Shown piece by piece: positions 24,837 through 32,835 of a DNA stretch of 33,744 nt. Source of the DNA: Lachnospiraceae bacterium (GTDB taxonomy: Bacteria; Bacillota; Clostridia; Lachnospirales; Lachnospiraceae). The DNA is taken from positions 1 to 33,744 of the forward strand of contig JAILOA010000350.1 of the NCBI GenBank assembly GCA_024691065.1, written 5' to 3'. The translations under genes were made by a program, and so were the position numbers. Positions within the stretch are counted from its first letter, which is position 1, and each line of letters opens with the position of its first letter. The notes under the pieces were generated by a model. That model saw only the letters and a list, made by a program, of their open reading frames with translations. It was not told where the DNA came from and searched no databases.

Positions 24837-25547
24837 ATGGACAATAGTCAAAACTTTACGGTAAAGGAATTACCGGAGAACAGAAGACCTTATGAAAAAT
24901 GCAGTCTCTACGGCGCACGCTCACTTACCGACAGTGAGCTTTTGGCAGTTTTTTTGAGGTCCGGAACAAAAGATATCAATTGTGTGGAGCTTGCCTCTAT
25001 GGTAATTGATGCACTTCCCGGTAGAGGAATAGCCGGGATATTAAACGTTGATAAAGAAAGCCTTATGGAGTTGCCGGGTATCGGGAATGTTAAAGCCATT
25101 CAGTTTGAATGTCTTGCCGAACTCAGTAGGAGAATTATTAAAAATGACATCTATGATAAACAGAAAAAGGTTTTTGGTAATTCGGAAGTGATAGCAAATT
25201 ATTTTATGAATTCCATGAGACAGTTGGAATCCGAAGTTGTTATGCTTCTTTTATTCAATGTAAAGTGCGAATTAATTAAGGAAATTGAAATTTCGCACGG
25301 AAGCTTTGAGGCAGCGAGTCTTTCTCCAAGGGATGTATTTTATTATGCCCTAAAGAATAAGGCTTATGGAATTGTATTATTACATAATCATCCCAGCGGT
25401 GATCCTACTCCGAGTACTGAGGATATAAAGATTACCGGAAGGATTTATTCCACGGCTTGTACGGTTGGGATTAATTTGCTTGATCATATTGTGATTGGAG
25501 ATAATAAATATGTAAGTATGAGAGAGCGCGGCTTTTTCGGAACTTAA
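24837..25547 (+). CDS. radC: RadC family JAB-domain protein
   Basis: A 236-residue protein with N-terminal helix-hairpin-helix (about 60-80, MELPGIGNVKAIQ) and a C-terminal MPN/JAB domain. The metal-binding HxH(x10)D motif is intact: H183, H185 and D196 in HNHPSGDPTPSTED. Early reports linked RadC to DNA repair, but its biochemical role is unsettled. The ATG is preceded by AAAGGA seven bases upstream. Its position before mreB matches the conserved Clostridia order radC-mreBCD. Confidence 0.95.
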   Translation: MDNSQNFTVKELPENRRPYEKCSLYGARSLTDSELLAVFLRSGTKDINCVELASMVIDALPGRGIAGILNVDKESLMELPGIGNVKAIQFECLAELSRRIIKNDIYDKQKKVFGNSEVIANYFMNSMRQLESEVVMLLLFNVKCELIKEIEISHGSFEAASLSPRDVFYYALKNKAYGIVLLHNHPSGDPTPSTEDIKITGRIYSTACTVGINLLDHIVIGDNKYVSMRERGFFGT

Positions 25548-25554
25548 AAATGTC

Positions 25555-25580
25555 CCCGATCATAATTTCGGGATTGATTT
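25555..25580 (+). terminator. Weak hairpin after radC
   Basis: CCCGA (25555-25559) pairs with TCGGG (25568-25572) around an 8-nt loop, followed by ATTGATTT. The stem is short and the T-run poor, so it may attenuate rather than stop transcription into mreB. Confidence 0.3.
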
Positions 25581-25605
25581 AATTTTATTAATGGGAGGCC
25601 TGTTG

Positions 25606-26619
25606 ATGGCGCAAAAAGTATTTGGTGTTGATTTTGGTACAGGATCAATAAAGATTTACAGAAAAAAAGACGGAATCATAATGAATGAGCATAATGCTGT
25701 TGCCACGGTAGGAAAAAATGAAGAAAAACGTCCGGTGGCAATGGGAGATAAGGCTTTTCAGATGTTTGAAAAGGCACCTGACAGCATTCATGTTAATTTC
25801 CCTATGAAAAACGGTGCTGTAGCTGATTTGGATGATATGATTGACCTTTGGGATTTTATGACCGAGAAGGTTTCCGGAACTCCTAAGCTTAAGGGATCCG
25901 AATTTTATATTGCTGTTCCTGCCGACCTTACCGAGGTTGAGAAGAATGCATTTAAAAAGGTTGTTACAGAGGGTCAGGGAAAACCTAAGGCAGTTAAGCT
26001 TATAGATAAGCCTATTTGCGATGCATTGGGACTTGGTATAGATTTGGATAATACACAGGGTGAGCTCATTGTTAATATGGGTGCGGATACCACAGAGATT
26101 ACAATTCTTGCAAAGGGCGGTATCATTGTAACCAAGCTTTTACCTTATGGAGGAAATTTCTTTGATTTGCAGATTCTTAATTACGTAAGAAAGAATTATA
26201 ATTTTGCAATCGGAAGAAGAACAGCCGAAAACATGAAGAAGGTACTTGTAAGTGCTACGAATAATACTAATGAATCAACTGCATTTGGTAGAAATGTTTT
26301 AACCGGTCTTCCGGGTGAAATTACCATTAAGTCAGAAGAAATATATCCATTTATTTCAAATGTGATTAAAGATATTGCGGTGCAGACCAAGTCAATATTT
26401 GAGCATACACCGCCTGAGATTACCCGCTCCATTGAGGAGAACGGTATATATCTTACCGGAGGAAGCTCCTGGATTAACGGTATGGATCAGTACCTTGCAA
26501 ATGAAACATTGATTAAGGTCAATACCACTAAACATGCTCAGAGAACTGTTATTTCAGGACTGGGATTTCTTGTGGAAAATCCTAAGAAAGCAAGGGATTA
26601 CGCTTTATCACTTTATTAA
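25606..26619 (+). CDS. mreB: MreB-like actin-fold rod-shape protein
   Basis: Cytoskeletal protein that positions the cell-elongation machinery; 337 residues, normal for MreB. The N-terminal phosphate-1 loop VFGVDFGTGSIKIY, FYIAVPADLTEVEKNAF, and IYLTGGSSWINGMDQYL near the C-terminus identify the family. It is divergent at key spots. The phosphate-2 motif, DIGGGTTE in typical MreB, reads NMGADTTE (157-164), losing the Asp and two Gly. The EEPxAAAIG segment with the catalytic Glu reads DKPICDALG (134-142). ATP binding may persist, but hydrolysis could be altered. The ATG at 25606 has GGGAGG seven bases upstream; an ATG at 25591 overlaps that site. It heads the cluster with mreC and mreD, which supports the role despite the divergence. 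Confidence 0.88.
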   Translation: MAQKVFGVDFGTGSIKIYRKKDGIIMNEHNAVATVGKNEEKRPVAMGDKAFQMFEKAPDSIHVNFPMKNGAVADLDDMIDLWDFMTEKVSGTPKLKGSEFYIAVPADLTEVEKNAFKKVVTEGQGKPKAVKLIDKPICDALGLGIDLDNTQGELIVNMGADTTEITILAKGGIIVTKLLPYGGNFFDLQILNYVRKNYNFAIGRRTAENMKKVLVSATNNTNESTAFGRNVLTGLPGEITIKSEEIYPFISNVIKDIAVQTKSIFEHTPPEITRSIEENGIYLTGGSSWINGMDQYLANETLIKVNTTKHAQRTVISGLGFLVENPKKARDYALSLY

Positions 26620-26643
26620 TTATGGATTTATCAGAGGTTTTAT

Positions 26644-27516
26644 ATGAAATTAAATAAAAGGAGCAATATTACCATTGAACCAAAGTATATATACATTGGT
26701 ATAATTATTCTTTGCATTATCATGGGTATTTTGTCTTTCCGTTTTTCCGACAGAGTTACACCTGTCAGAAATGCTATAAGTAGTGCTGTAATGCCTATGC
26801 AAAAGGGGATTAACAGTATCGGTGTGGTTATTTCGGAAAAAATTGATTATCTTCATACCATGAAAAATCTTGTCAAAGAAAATAAAAAGCTCAAAAATAA
26901 AGTAGAAGATTTATCTGAAGAAAACCAATTACTTCAAAGGGATAAATACGAGTTGGAAACCTTCAGACAGTTATATGAATTGGATAAGGATTATGCCGAT
27001 TATCCTAAGGTTGCCGCGAGAGTCATAAGTTCCGACGGTGACAATTGGTATAATTCATTTGTTATAGACAAAGGCTCAAATGATGGAATTTCCAAGAACA
27101 TGAATGTTATTGCTGACGGTGGTTTGGTAGGAATAGTTACTCAGGTTAATGATAACTATTCGAGAGTTCGTTCTATCATAGATGATGAAAGCAATGTTTC
27201 CGGTACATTTGTTAAATCCGAAAACAGTTGTATAGTGAGTGGAAGTCTTACAAGAATAAATTCCGGGGTTTTAGACCTGACTGATATTTCGACTGACTCA
27301 AAGATTGAGGAAGGAGATGAGGTAGTTACATCGCAAATCAGTAATAAATACCTTCCGGGAATTTTAATTGGTTATTGTAAAAATATAACCAACAACAAAA
27401 CCAATCTTACATTGACAGGAGAATTGGTTCCTGCCGTTAACTTTCAGAACCTCGATATGGTTCTTGTAATCACTGAAGTTAAGGCTTCGGACGATTTGGA
27501 GGATATTCTTAATTGA
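26644..27516 (+). CDS. mreC: Rod shape-determining protein MreC
   Basis: Bitopic membrane protein that scaffolds the elongasome outside the membrane. The 290 residues show a short basic N-terminus, one membrane segment (about 13-32, IYIGIIILCIIMGILSF), a coiled coil (about 65-105, rich in Lys/Glu/Leu) and the beta-rich MreC domain. Typical segments are ARVISSDGDNWYNSFVIDKG, SNDGISKNMNVIADGGLVG and DEVVTSQISNKYLPGILIGY. It lies 24 bp after mreB, and its stop overlaps the start of mreD by four bases, indicating translational coupling. Confidence 0.95.
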   Translation: MKLNKRSNITIEPKYIYIGIIILCIIMGILSFRFSDRVTPVRNAISSAVMPMQKGINSIGVVISEKIDYLHTMKNLVKENKKLKNKVEDLSEENQLLQRDKYELETFRQLYELDKDYADYPKVAARVISSDGDNWYNSFVIDKGSNDGISKNMNVIADGGLVGIVTQVNDNYSRVRSIIDDESNVSGTFVKSENSCIVSGSLTRINSGVLDLTDISTDSKIEEGDEVVTSQISNKYLPGILIGYCKNITNNKTNLTLTGELVPAVNFQNLDMVLVITEVKASDDLEDILN

Positions 27517-28073
27517 GAAAATATATAGGAGCATTTTTCATTACACTATTTATGTTTCTATTGCAGACAACCGTATTGGAGAGAGTTGCAATTGCCGGCA
27601 TCATACCTAATATGATGCTAATTGTGACTACCCTTTACGGTTTTATGTATGGAAAAAAAGAGGGTATGTTTGTGGGATTTCTGTCAGGTCTTCTGATAGA
27701 TGTTTTGTACAATCAGGTTATCGGTGTTAGTATCATTCTCTTTTGTACAATAGGTTACATAAACGGTGATGCGAGAAAGCTGTTTTTTAAGGAAGATTTT
27801 TATGTTCCGGTGATTGTGTTCGGTATTAATGATATTATATTTAATCTTATGTACTACATTTGCTACTTCTTAATGAGGGGCAGGGTTGGACTTTTCGAAT
27901 ACTTTTTCAAGATTATCATACCGGAAATGTCATATACGATAATAGTTGGATTTTTTGTTTATAAGCTTGCGATTTTACTTGATAAGAAATTCAGAAAAAG
28001 AGGAAAATATCCGATAAATATCAGCGTATTTGAAGAAGATAGTAAGAAAGATATTAAAAATAATAACATATAA
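27513..28073 (+). CDS. mreD: Rod shape-determining protein MreD
   Basis: Small polytopic membrane protein of 186 residues with five or six hydrophobic segments, consistent with MreD. N-terminal LQTTVLERVAIAGIIPNMMLI and FVGFLSGLLIDVLYNQVIGV match the family. Translation starts at a TTG (27513) embedded in the mreC stop (AATTGA), with GGAGG at 27498-27502 upstream. The tail (about 160-186) is Lys/Asp-rich and cytoplasmic. Call is supported by position between mreC and PBP2. Confidence 0.92.
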   Translation: MRKYIGAFFITLFMFLLQTTVLERVAIAGIIPNMMLIVTTLYGFMYGKKEGMFVGFLSGLLIDVLYNQVIGVSIILFCTIGYINGDARKLFFKEDFYVPVIVFGINDIIFNLMYYICYFLMRGRVGLFEYFFKIIIPEMSYTIIVGFFVYKLAILLDKKFRKRGKYPINISVFEEDSKKDIKNNNI

Positions 28074-28109
28074 GCTTAGCTTATCTGTCAGAGTACCACG
28101 GAGGCTTTT

Positions 28110-30953
28110 ATGTTTGATACCATAAAAGAAGTAATAGATAGAATATTAAGTAAAAGACTTGTTCCGATACTTGTTATCTATCTCATTTTATTTGTTTTAC
28201 TTATTGACAGACTTTTATCCCTGCAGATTATCGATGTGGATACCTATGAAAAGGAAGCCATGGAAATGACGAAAAAGACCAGGGAAATCAAGGCTGTCAG
28301 AGGTAATATATATGATTGTAACGGAAAGCTTTTGGCATATAACCAGTTATCCTACAATGTTGTATTGCAGGATTACGGCTCGCTTTCCGACATGAGTTCA
28401 GACGAGAAAAATAAGGTTATCTTTATGCTTATTTCCATTTTGGAGAAAAACGGAGATGAGCTTGATGTTGATTTTTATATAGAATTTAACAAAAAAGGGA
28501 AACTTAAATTTAATATCGAAGGTAATGAGCTTCTTCGTTTTAAGGCCGAAGTATTCGGTCTTGCAGGCGGTGTAAATGACCTGACCGAAGAGCAGACCAA
28601 TATGACTGCCGAGGATATATTTGATTATCTTAGAGAAGAGCCAAATGCCGCTACCACAAGTTTCGGCATCGGTCCTGAATTTTCGGATGAGGACGCATTA
28701 AAGATTATGGCTGTCCGTTATGCGATATTCATTAACAGATATAAGGAATTTGAGTCCATTATAATTGCTAAAAATGTAAGCGACCTTACGGTTGCTGCCG
28801 TTAAAGAATATTCCGATACAATTCCGGGTGTTGATATTACAGAGGACACCAAGAGAATGTATAACAAGAGCAAATATTTTGCACATATTCTTGGTTATAC
28901 CGGTACGATAACTTCCGAAAAGCTTAAGGAAGCCGGTGAAGACAGCGATTACTCTCAGGATGATCAAATCGGTTTATCCGGTATCGAAGAAAAATATGAG
29001 GATTATCTGAAAGGTAAAAAGGGTAAGGATGAACTTGTGGTTGAAGCTATGTCCAGTCGTGTCGTTTCGGTATCGAGTGTGGAGATGCCGGAAGCAGGTG
29101 ACAATGTTTATCTGACCATTGATTCCAAACTTCAAATCGAGTGTTATAAGCTTTTGGAAGAGCATCTTGCAGGTATCCTTATTTCCAAGATTACAAACGG
29201 TAATGATGCCGGTACGAGAGGTAAATCCGCATCGGACATTAAGATACCTATTTATGATGTTTATAATGCATTATTTGAAAATAATGTTATCAACTGTGAC
29301 CGTTTTACCGAGAAAAACTCTTCGAAATTGGAGAAAAAGGTTTATAAAAAATTCAAGGAAAAGCGTAAAAAAGTTATTAAGAAGTTAAAGAAGGATTTAT
29401 CTTATGAAAGCAAGGTTATTCCAAAGGACATAGGAGAGACCAGAGAAGATTACATTGATTTCTTCTATGATTTTCTTGCGGATAACAATATTCTTCTGCT
29501 TTCCGAGATTGATGTCGATGATGAAACATATAACAATTACTATCATGAAAAGCTTTCCCTGAGCAAGTTTATTCAATATGCAATAAATATGAACTGGCTT
29601 GATTTAAGCTGTTTAAACCTTGGTGAAGCATATTACAGTAACGAAGAAATATATGAAAAACTCCTTGATTATTCATTTAAGCAATTTAAAAAAGATAAGA
29701 GTTTTTCAAAATTAATATATTCGGATATGATTTATTCTTATGAATTATCCGGAACCGATTGTTGTCTGCTTTTGTATGATCAGGGTGACATCAAGTTGAA
29801 TGAAAATAAGTACAGGCTTCTTAAAGCCAAAGTACTTTCTCCGTATACATTCCTTATTGATGAGATTAAAAAGCTTGAAATTACACCCGGGCAGCTTGGT
29901 CTGGACCCTTGTTCGGGCTCCATAGTTGTAACCGATGTCGATACCGGTGATGTTAAGGCTATGGTTACTTATCCAAGTTATGACAATAATAAGCTCGCTA
30001 ATAAGGTTGATTCGAAATATTATAATAATTATCTTCTGGAGACAAAGTCTTCACCGCTCCTTAACAGGCCTACACAGGAAAAGCTTGCGCCGGGTTCTAC
30101 ATTTAAAATGATTTCTGCCGTTACAGGACTTGAGGAGGGGGTTATAACTCCAACGGAAACCATATATGATAAGACTACATTTACAAAGATTCATCCATCA
30201 CCTAAGGACTGGACAATATATTCACACGGTAATATCAATGTAAGCCAGGCTATCAGGGATTCATGTAACTATTTCTTTTATGAGGTAGGTTACAGACTCG
30301 GTGGTGTTAATTCCGAGGGAGATGTAATGAATAACAGGGGTCTTGAAAAACTCAAGAAATATGCTAAAATGTTTGGTCTTACCGCAAAATCCGGTGTTGA
30401 AATTATGGAAGCTGATCCGCAGTTTTCCGTTACCGATATTGTCAGATCCTGTATCGGTCAGGCAACACATGCCTATACACCTATACAATTATCACGTTAT
30501 GTTACAACCGTTGCAAATAACGGTACCTGTTATAATCTGACACTTATCAGTAAGATTGATAATTACAAAGGAAAGACAATACTTGATAATAAGGCAGAGG
30601 TTAGAAACAAGGTTGATATTTCAAATTCTACCTGGAATGCCATCCACAATGGTATGTACATGGTTGTAAACAGTGATAACAGCTCTATCAGGGATTACTT
30701 CTCGTCTGTTAAGGAAAAGGTTGCCGGAAAGACCGGTACCGCACAGCAGACAGAGTTCCATGCAAACCATGCCTACTTCGTTTCCTATGCGCCTTATGCG
30801 TCGCCGGATGTTTCGGTTACCTGCGTTATTCCTAATGGTCATACTTCTGCAAATGCAGCTAATCTTGCAAGCGATGTATATAAATATTACTTTGGAAAGA
30901 AAAAGGTTTCCGGTAAGGTTACCGCCAAGGGTAGTAATGTTGCCACTGATTAG
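28110..30953 (+). CDS. Penicillin-binding protein 2 (elongasome transpeptidase) with large insertion
   Basis: Class B PBP that cross-links peptidoglycan during elongation with RodA. At 947 residues it is about 250 longer than typical PBP2. One N-terminal membrane segment (about 18-38) is followed by the dimerisation domain (about 50-330, with AVRGNIYDCNGKLLAYN). The transpeptidase motifs are intact: S663-x-x-K in PGSTFKM, S718-x-N in DSCNYFF, and K874-T-G in GKTGTAQQ. Between LTIDSKLQ (about 335) and the GSIVVTDVDTGDVKAM strand (about 595) lies a Lys-rich, helical, non-canonical stretch of about 235 residues, where ordinary PBP2 has about 20. The ATG has GGAGG upstream. It lies 36 bp after mreD and 38 bp before rodA. 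Confidence 0.94.
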   Translation: MFDTIKEVIDRILSKRLVPILVIYLILFVLLIDRLLSLQIIDVDTYEKEAMEMTKKTREIKAVRGNIYDCNGKLLAYNQLSYNVVLQDYGSLSDMSSDEKNKVIFMLISILEKNGDELDVDFYIEFNKKGKLKFNIEGNELLRFKAEVFGLAGGVNDLTEEQTNMTAEDIFDYLREEPNAATTSFGIGPEFSDEDALKIMAVRYAIFINRYKEFESIIIAKNVSDLTVAAVKEYSDTIPGVDITEDTKRMYNKSKYFAHILGYTGTITSEKLKEAGEDSDYSQDDQIGLSGIEEKYEDYLKGKKGKDELVVEAMSSRVVSVSSVEMPEAGDNVYLTIDSKLQIECYKLLEEHLAGILISKITNGNDAGTRGKSASDIKIPIYDVYNALFENNVINCDRFTEKNSSKLEKKVYKKFKEKRKKVIKKLKKDLSYESKVIPKDIGETREDYIDFFYDFLADNNILLLSEIDVDDETYNNYYHEKLSLSKFIQYAINMNWLDLSCLNLGEAYYSNEEIYEKLLDYSFKQFKKDKSFSKLIYSDMIYSYELSGTDCCLLLYDQGDIKLNENKYRLLKAKVLSPYTFLIDEIKKLEITPGQLGLDPCSGSIVVTDVDTGDVKAMVTYPSYDNNKLANKVDSKYYNNYLLETKSSPLLNRPTQEKLAPGSTFKMISAVTGLEEGVITPTETIYDKTTFTKIHPSPKDWTIYSHGNINVSQAIRDSCNYFFYEVGYRLGGVNSEGDVMNNRGLEKLKKYAKMFGLTAKSGVEIMEADPQFSVTDIVRSCIGQATHAYTPIQLSRYVTTVANNGTCYNLTLISKIDNYKGKTILDNKAEVRNKVDISNSTWNAIHNGMYMVVNSDNSSIRDYFSSVKEKVAGKTGTAQQTEFHANHAYFVSYAPYASPDVSVTCVIPNGHTSANAANLASDVYKYYFGKKKVSGKVTAKGSNVATD

Positions 30954-30991
30954 TGTTGAATCGTTCTTTAAGCAAAAATTGAGGTTAAATT

Positions 30992-32224
30992 ATGTTACAT
31001 TCTATTATTAACAAATTAAAAACCTATGACTGGAAGAAGATAGATGTTCTTCTTCTGATTGTGGTATTTATGTTATGTATTATCGGCGCTTTTACACTAA
31101 AGCTTGCCGGTACAAATATGGTTGTAAACGGATATAAAATGGGAGATTATTATATGAGAGCCCAATTTAAAGGTTTACTTTTAGGGCTTGTAGTTATTAT
31201 AACCCTGACATTAATAGATTATCATTTTATATGCCAATTTGCGCCTTATTATTTTATATTTGGTATTATACTTACATTACTTACAAAGAGTCCGATCGGA
31301 TATGACTATAATACCGATGCTAAACGTTGGATAAGAATAGGAGGAATTGTATTCCAGCCAACAGAGCTTATGAAAATCATTTATATTATTTTCTTTGCGT
31401 GGCTCTTAAGCAAATTTCAAAGAAAGATTGTGTCGGCACAAACCATTCTTATCTGCATCGGTCTTACATTCATTCCGTTTTTGGCCGTTTTATCGCAGCC
31501 TGACCTTTCATCCAGTCTCGTTATTTTGTTTGTAATGTTTGTTGTACTTTATACTGCAGGTGCTTCCTACAAACATATAGGAATATTCTTTGGTATTCCG
31601 ATACCGATATTTTCTTTGCTTTTCTGGTATCTCACAAGGGAAAATTCCATTACTTATAACAAGCTTTGGAATGTATACCAGTTTAGACGTGTAATCGCAT
31701 GGCTTACGAAAAAACCTGAGTTTGCCGATAATCTTAACTATCAGTCCAATCTTTCCGTAAATGCAATCGCCTCAGGCGGGCTTTACGGCAAATACCTGGC
31801 GGATTCCGGAGAGAGAGCGGGAAGAGTATATGATAGCGTATCCGTACGTGAAAGCGACTTTATTTGGGCCGTTGTCGGAGAAGAATTTGGATTTTTGGGT
31901 TGTCTATTGATAATAATATTATATGCTATTTTAATTTTCAGATGTATTCAAATTGCCAAGAATGCTCAGGATTATCTTGGTAAACTTATAGCGGTAGGAA
32001 TCAGTGCAATGTTTATGTTTCAGATGTTTACAAACATTGCGGTTGCTACATTTTTATTTCCTAATACGGGATTACCGCTTCCTTTCCTGAGTAGTGGTCT
32101 TAGTTCGATGCTATCGTCTATGATTTCGGTCGGATTGCTTATAAATATAAGTATTCAGCCTGCTAAATCCAGTAAAGGCGGTTTGCAACTTAGATCTCAC
32201 TCTATGGATATGGAAATTATATAG
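30992..32224 (+). CDS. rodA: SEDS family peptidoglycan polymerase RodA
   Basis: Membrane glycosyltransferase that polymerises lipid II during elongation in complex with PBP2. The 410 residues contain about ten membrane segments and SEDS landmarks: KRWIRIGGIVFQPTELMKI near the N-terminus, SQPDLSSSLVILFVMF (with the essential Asp), the large loop with QSNLSVNAIASGGLYGK, ESDFIWAVVGEEFGFLGC, and PNTGLPLPFLSSGLSSMLSS. The order PBP2-rodA favours RodA over FtsW. The minCDE genes that lie here in some Clostridia are absent: only 38 bp separate it from PBP2. Confidence 0.95.
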   Translation: MLHSIINKLKTYDWKKIDVLLLIVVFMLCIIGAFTLKLAGTNMVVNGYKMGDYYMRAQFKGLLLGLVVIITLTLIDYHFICQFAPYYFIFGIILTLLTKSPIGYDYNTDAKRWIRIGGIVFQPTELMKIIYIIFFAWLLSKFQRKIVSAQTILICIGLTFIPFLAVLSQPDLSSSLVILFVMFVVLYTAGASYKHIGIFFGIPIPIFSLLFWYLTRENSITYNKLWNVYQFRRVIAWLTKKPEFADNLNYQSNLSVNAIASGGLYGKYLADSGERAGRVYDSVSVRESDFIWAVVGEEFGFLGCLLIIILYAILIFRCIQIAKNAQDYLGKLIAVGISAMFMFQMFTNIAVATFLFPNTGLPLPFLSSGLSSMLSSMISVGLLINISIQPAKSSKGGLQLRSHSMDMEII

Positions 32225-32263
32225 ATTTTATTGTATTTTTAGATTTAATATGTTGTTTTTATA

Positions 32264-32292
32264 TTGCTAGAAAGCACAAAATATGGTACAAT
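32264..32292 (+). promoter_or_regulatory. Predicted sigma-A promoter of mgsA
   Basis: TTGCTA (32264-32269) and TACAAT (32287-32292) are 17 bp apart, giving a leader of about 110 nt before mgsA. It suggests mgsA can be expressed separately from the rodA transcript. Confidence 0.65.
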
Positions 32293-32411
32293 ACCTTATA
32301 TTTGTGGTGTTTTTAAATCAGTTGAAGGTATTTTCTTTCGAATGAATTTTATTTCGGAAGAGGAGTTTTATAAAACACACAATAATCAAAATGTTAATGG
32401 GGGAACATTTT

Positions 32412-32819
32412 ATGAATATTGGGCTGATAGCTCATGCCGGCAAGAAGATTCTTATGCAGAATTTTTGTATTGCCTACAGAGGAATTTTAAGTAAACACGA
32501 GTTGTACGCAACCGGGACTACGGGAAGATTGATTGAAGAGGTTACGAATCTTACTGTTCATAAGTATTTGGCAGGTCATGTTGGCGGTGAACAGCAGCTT
32601 GCTACTCAAATCGAGCAAAATCTTATTGATATGGTTATTTTTTTAAGAGATCCAACCAATTCAAAACCTAATGAACCTGATGTATATAGTGTATTTCATC
32701 TTTGCGATACTTATAATATTCCGTTTGCTACTAATCTTGCTACGGCTGAATTACTTGTAAAAGCACTTGAAAGAGGCGATCTTGAGTGGCGTGAAGCTTT
32801 AAAGACAGGATCAAAATAA
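32412..32819 (+). CDS. mgsA: Methylglyoxal synthase family protein, altered active site
   Basis: Converts dihydroxyacetone phosphate to methylglyoxal and phosphate in the glycolytic bypass, if active. The 135-residue stand-alone MGS fold is clear: IGLIAHAGKK, LYATGTTGRLIEE (phosphate-binding GTTG), LAGHVGGEQQLATQI, DMVIFLRDP and NIPFATNLATAE. Aligned by eye with E. coli MgsA, the catalytic Asp71 in GGDQQ is Glu60 here, and His98 (PHDPD) is Asn87 (PNEPD); the equivalents of His19, Asp91 and Asp101 remain (H8, D80, D90). Activity may be reduced or changed. The ATG at 32412 has GGGGGA eight bases upstream and gives the family N-terminus; a longer in-frame start at 32391 lacks a site. Confidence 0.85.
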   Translation: MNIGLIAHAGKKILMQNFCIAYRGILSKHELYATGTTGRLIEEVTNLTVHKYLAGHVGGEQQLATQIEQNLIDMVIFLRDPTNSKPNEPDVYSVFHLCDTYNIPFATNLATAELLVKALERGDLEWREALKTGSK

Positions 32820-32835
32820 CATTTTAGGAGATGTT

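Noticed and set aside
32264..32494. 76-codon plus-strand reading frame overlapping mgsA
   Set aside because: It starts inside the mgsA promoter, has no ribosome binding site, and overlaps mgsA in another frame.
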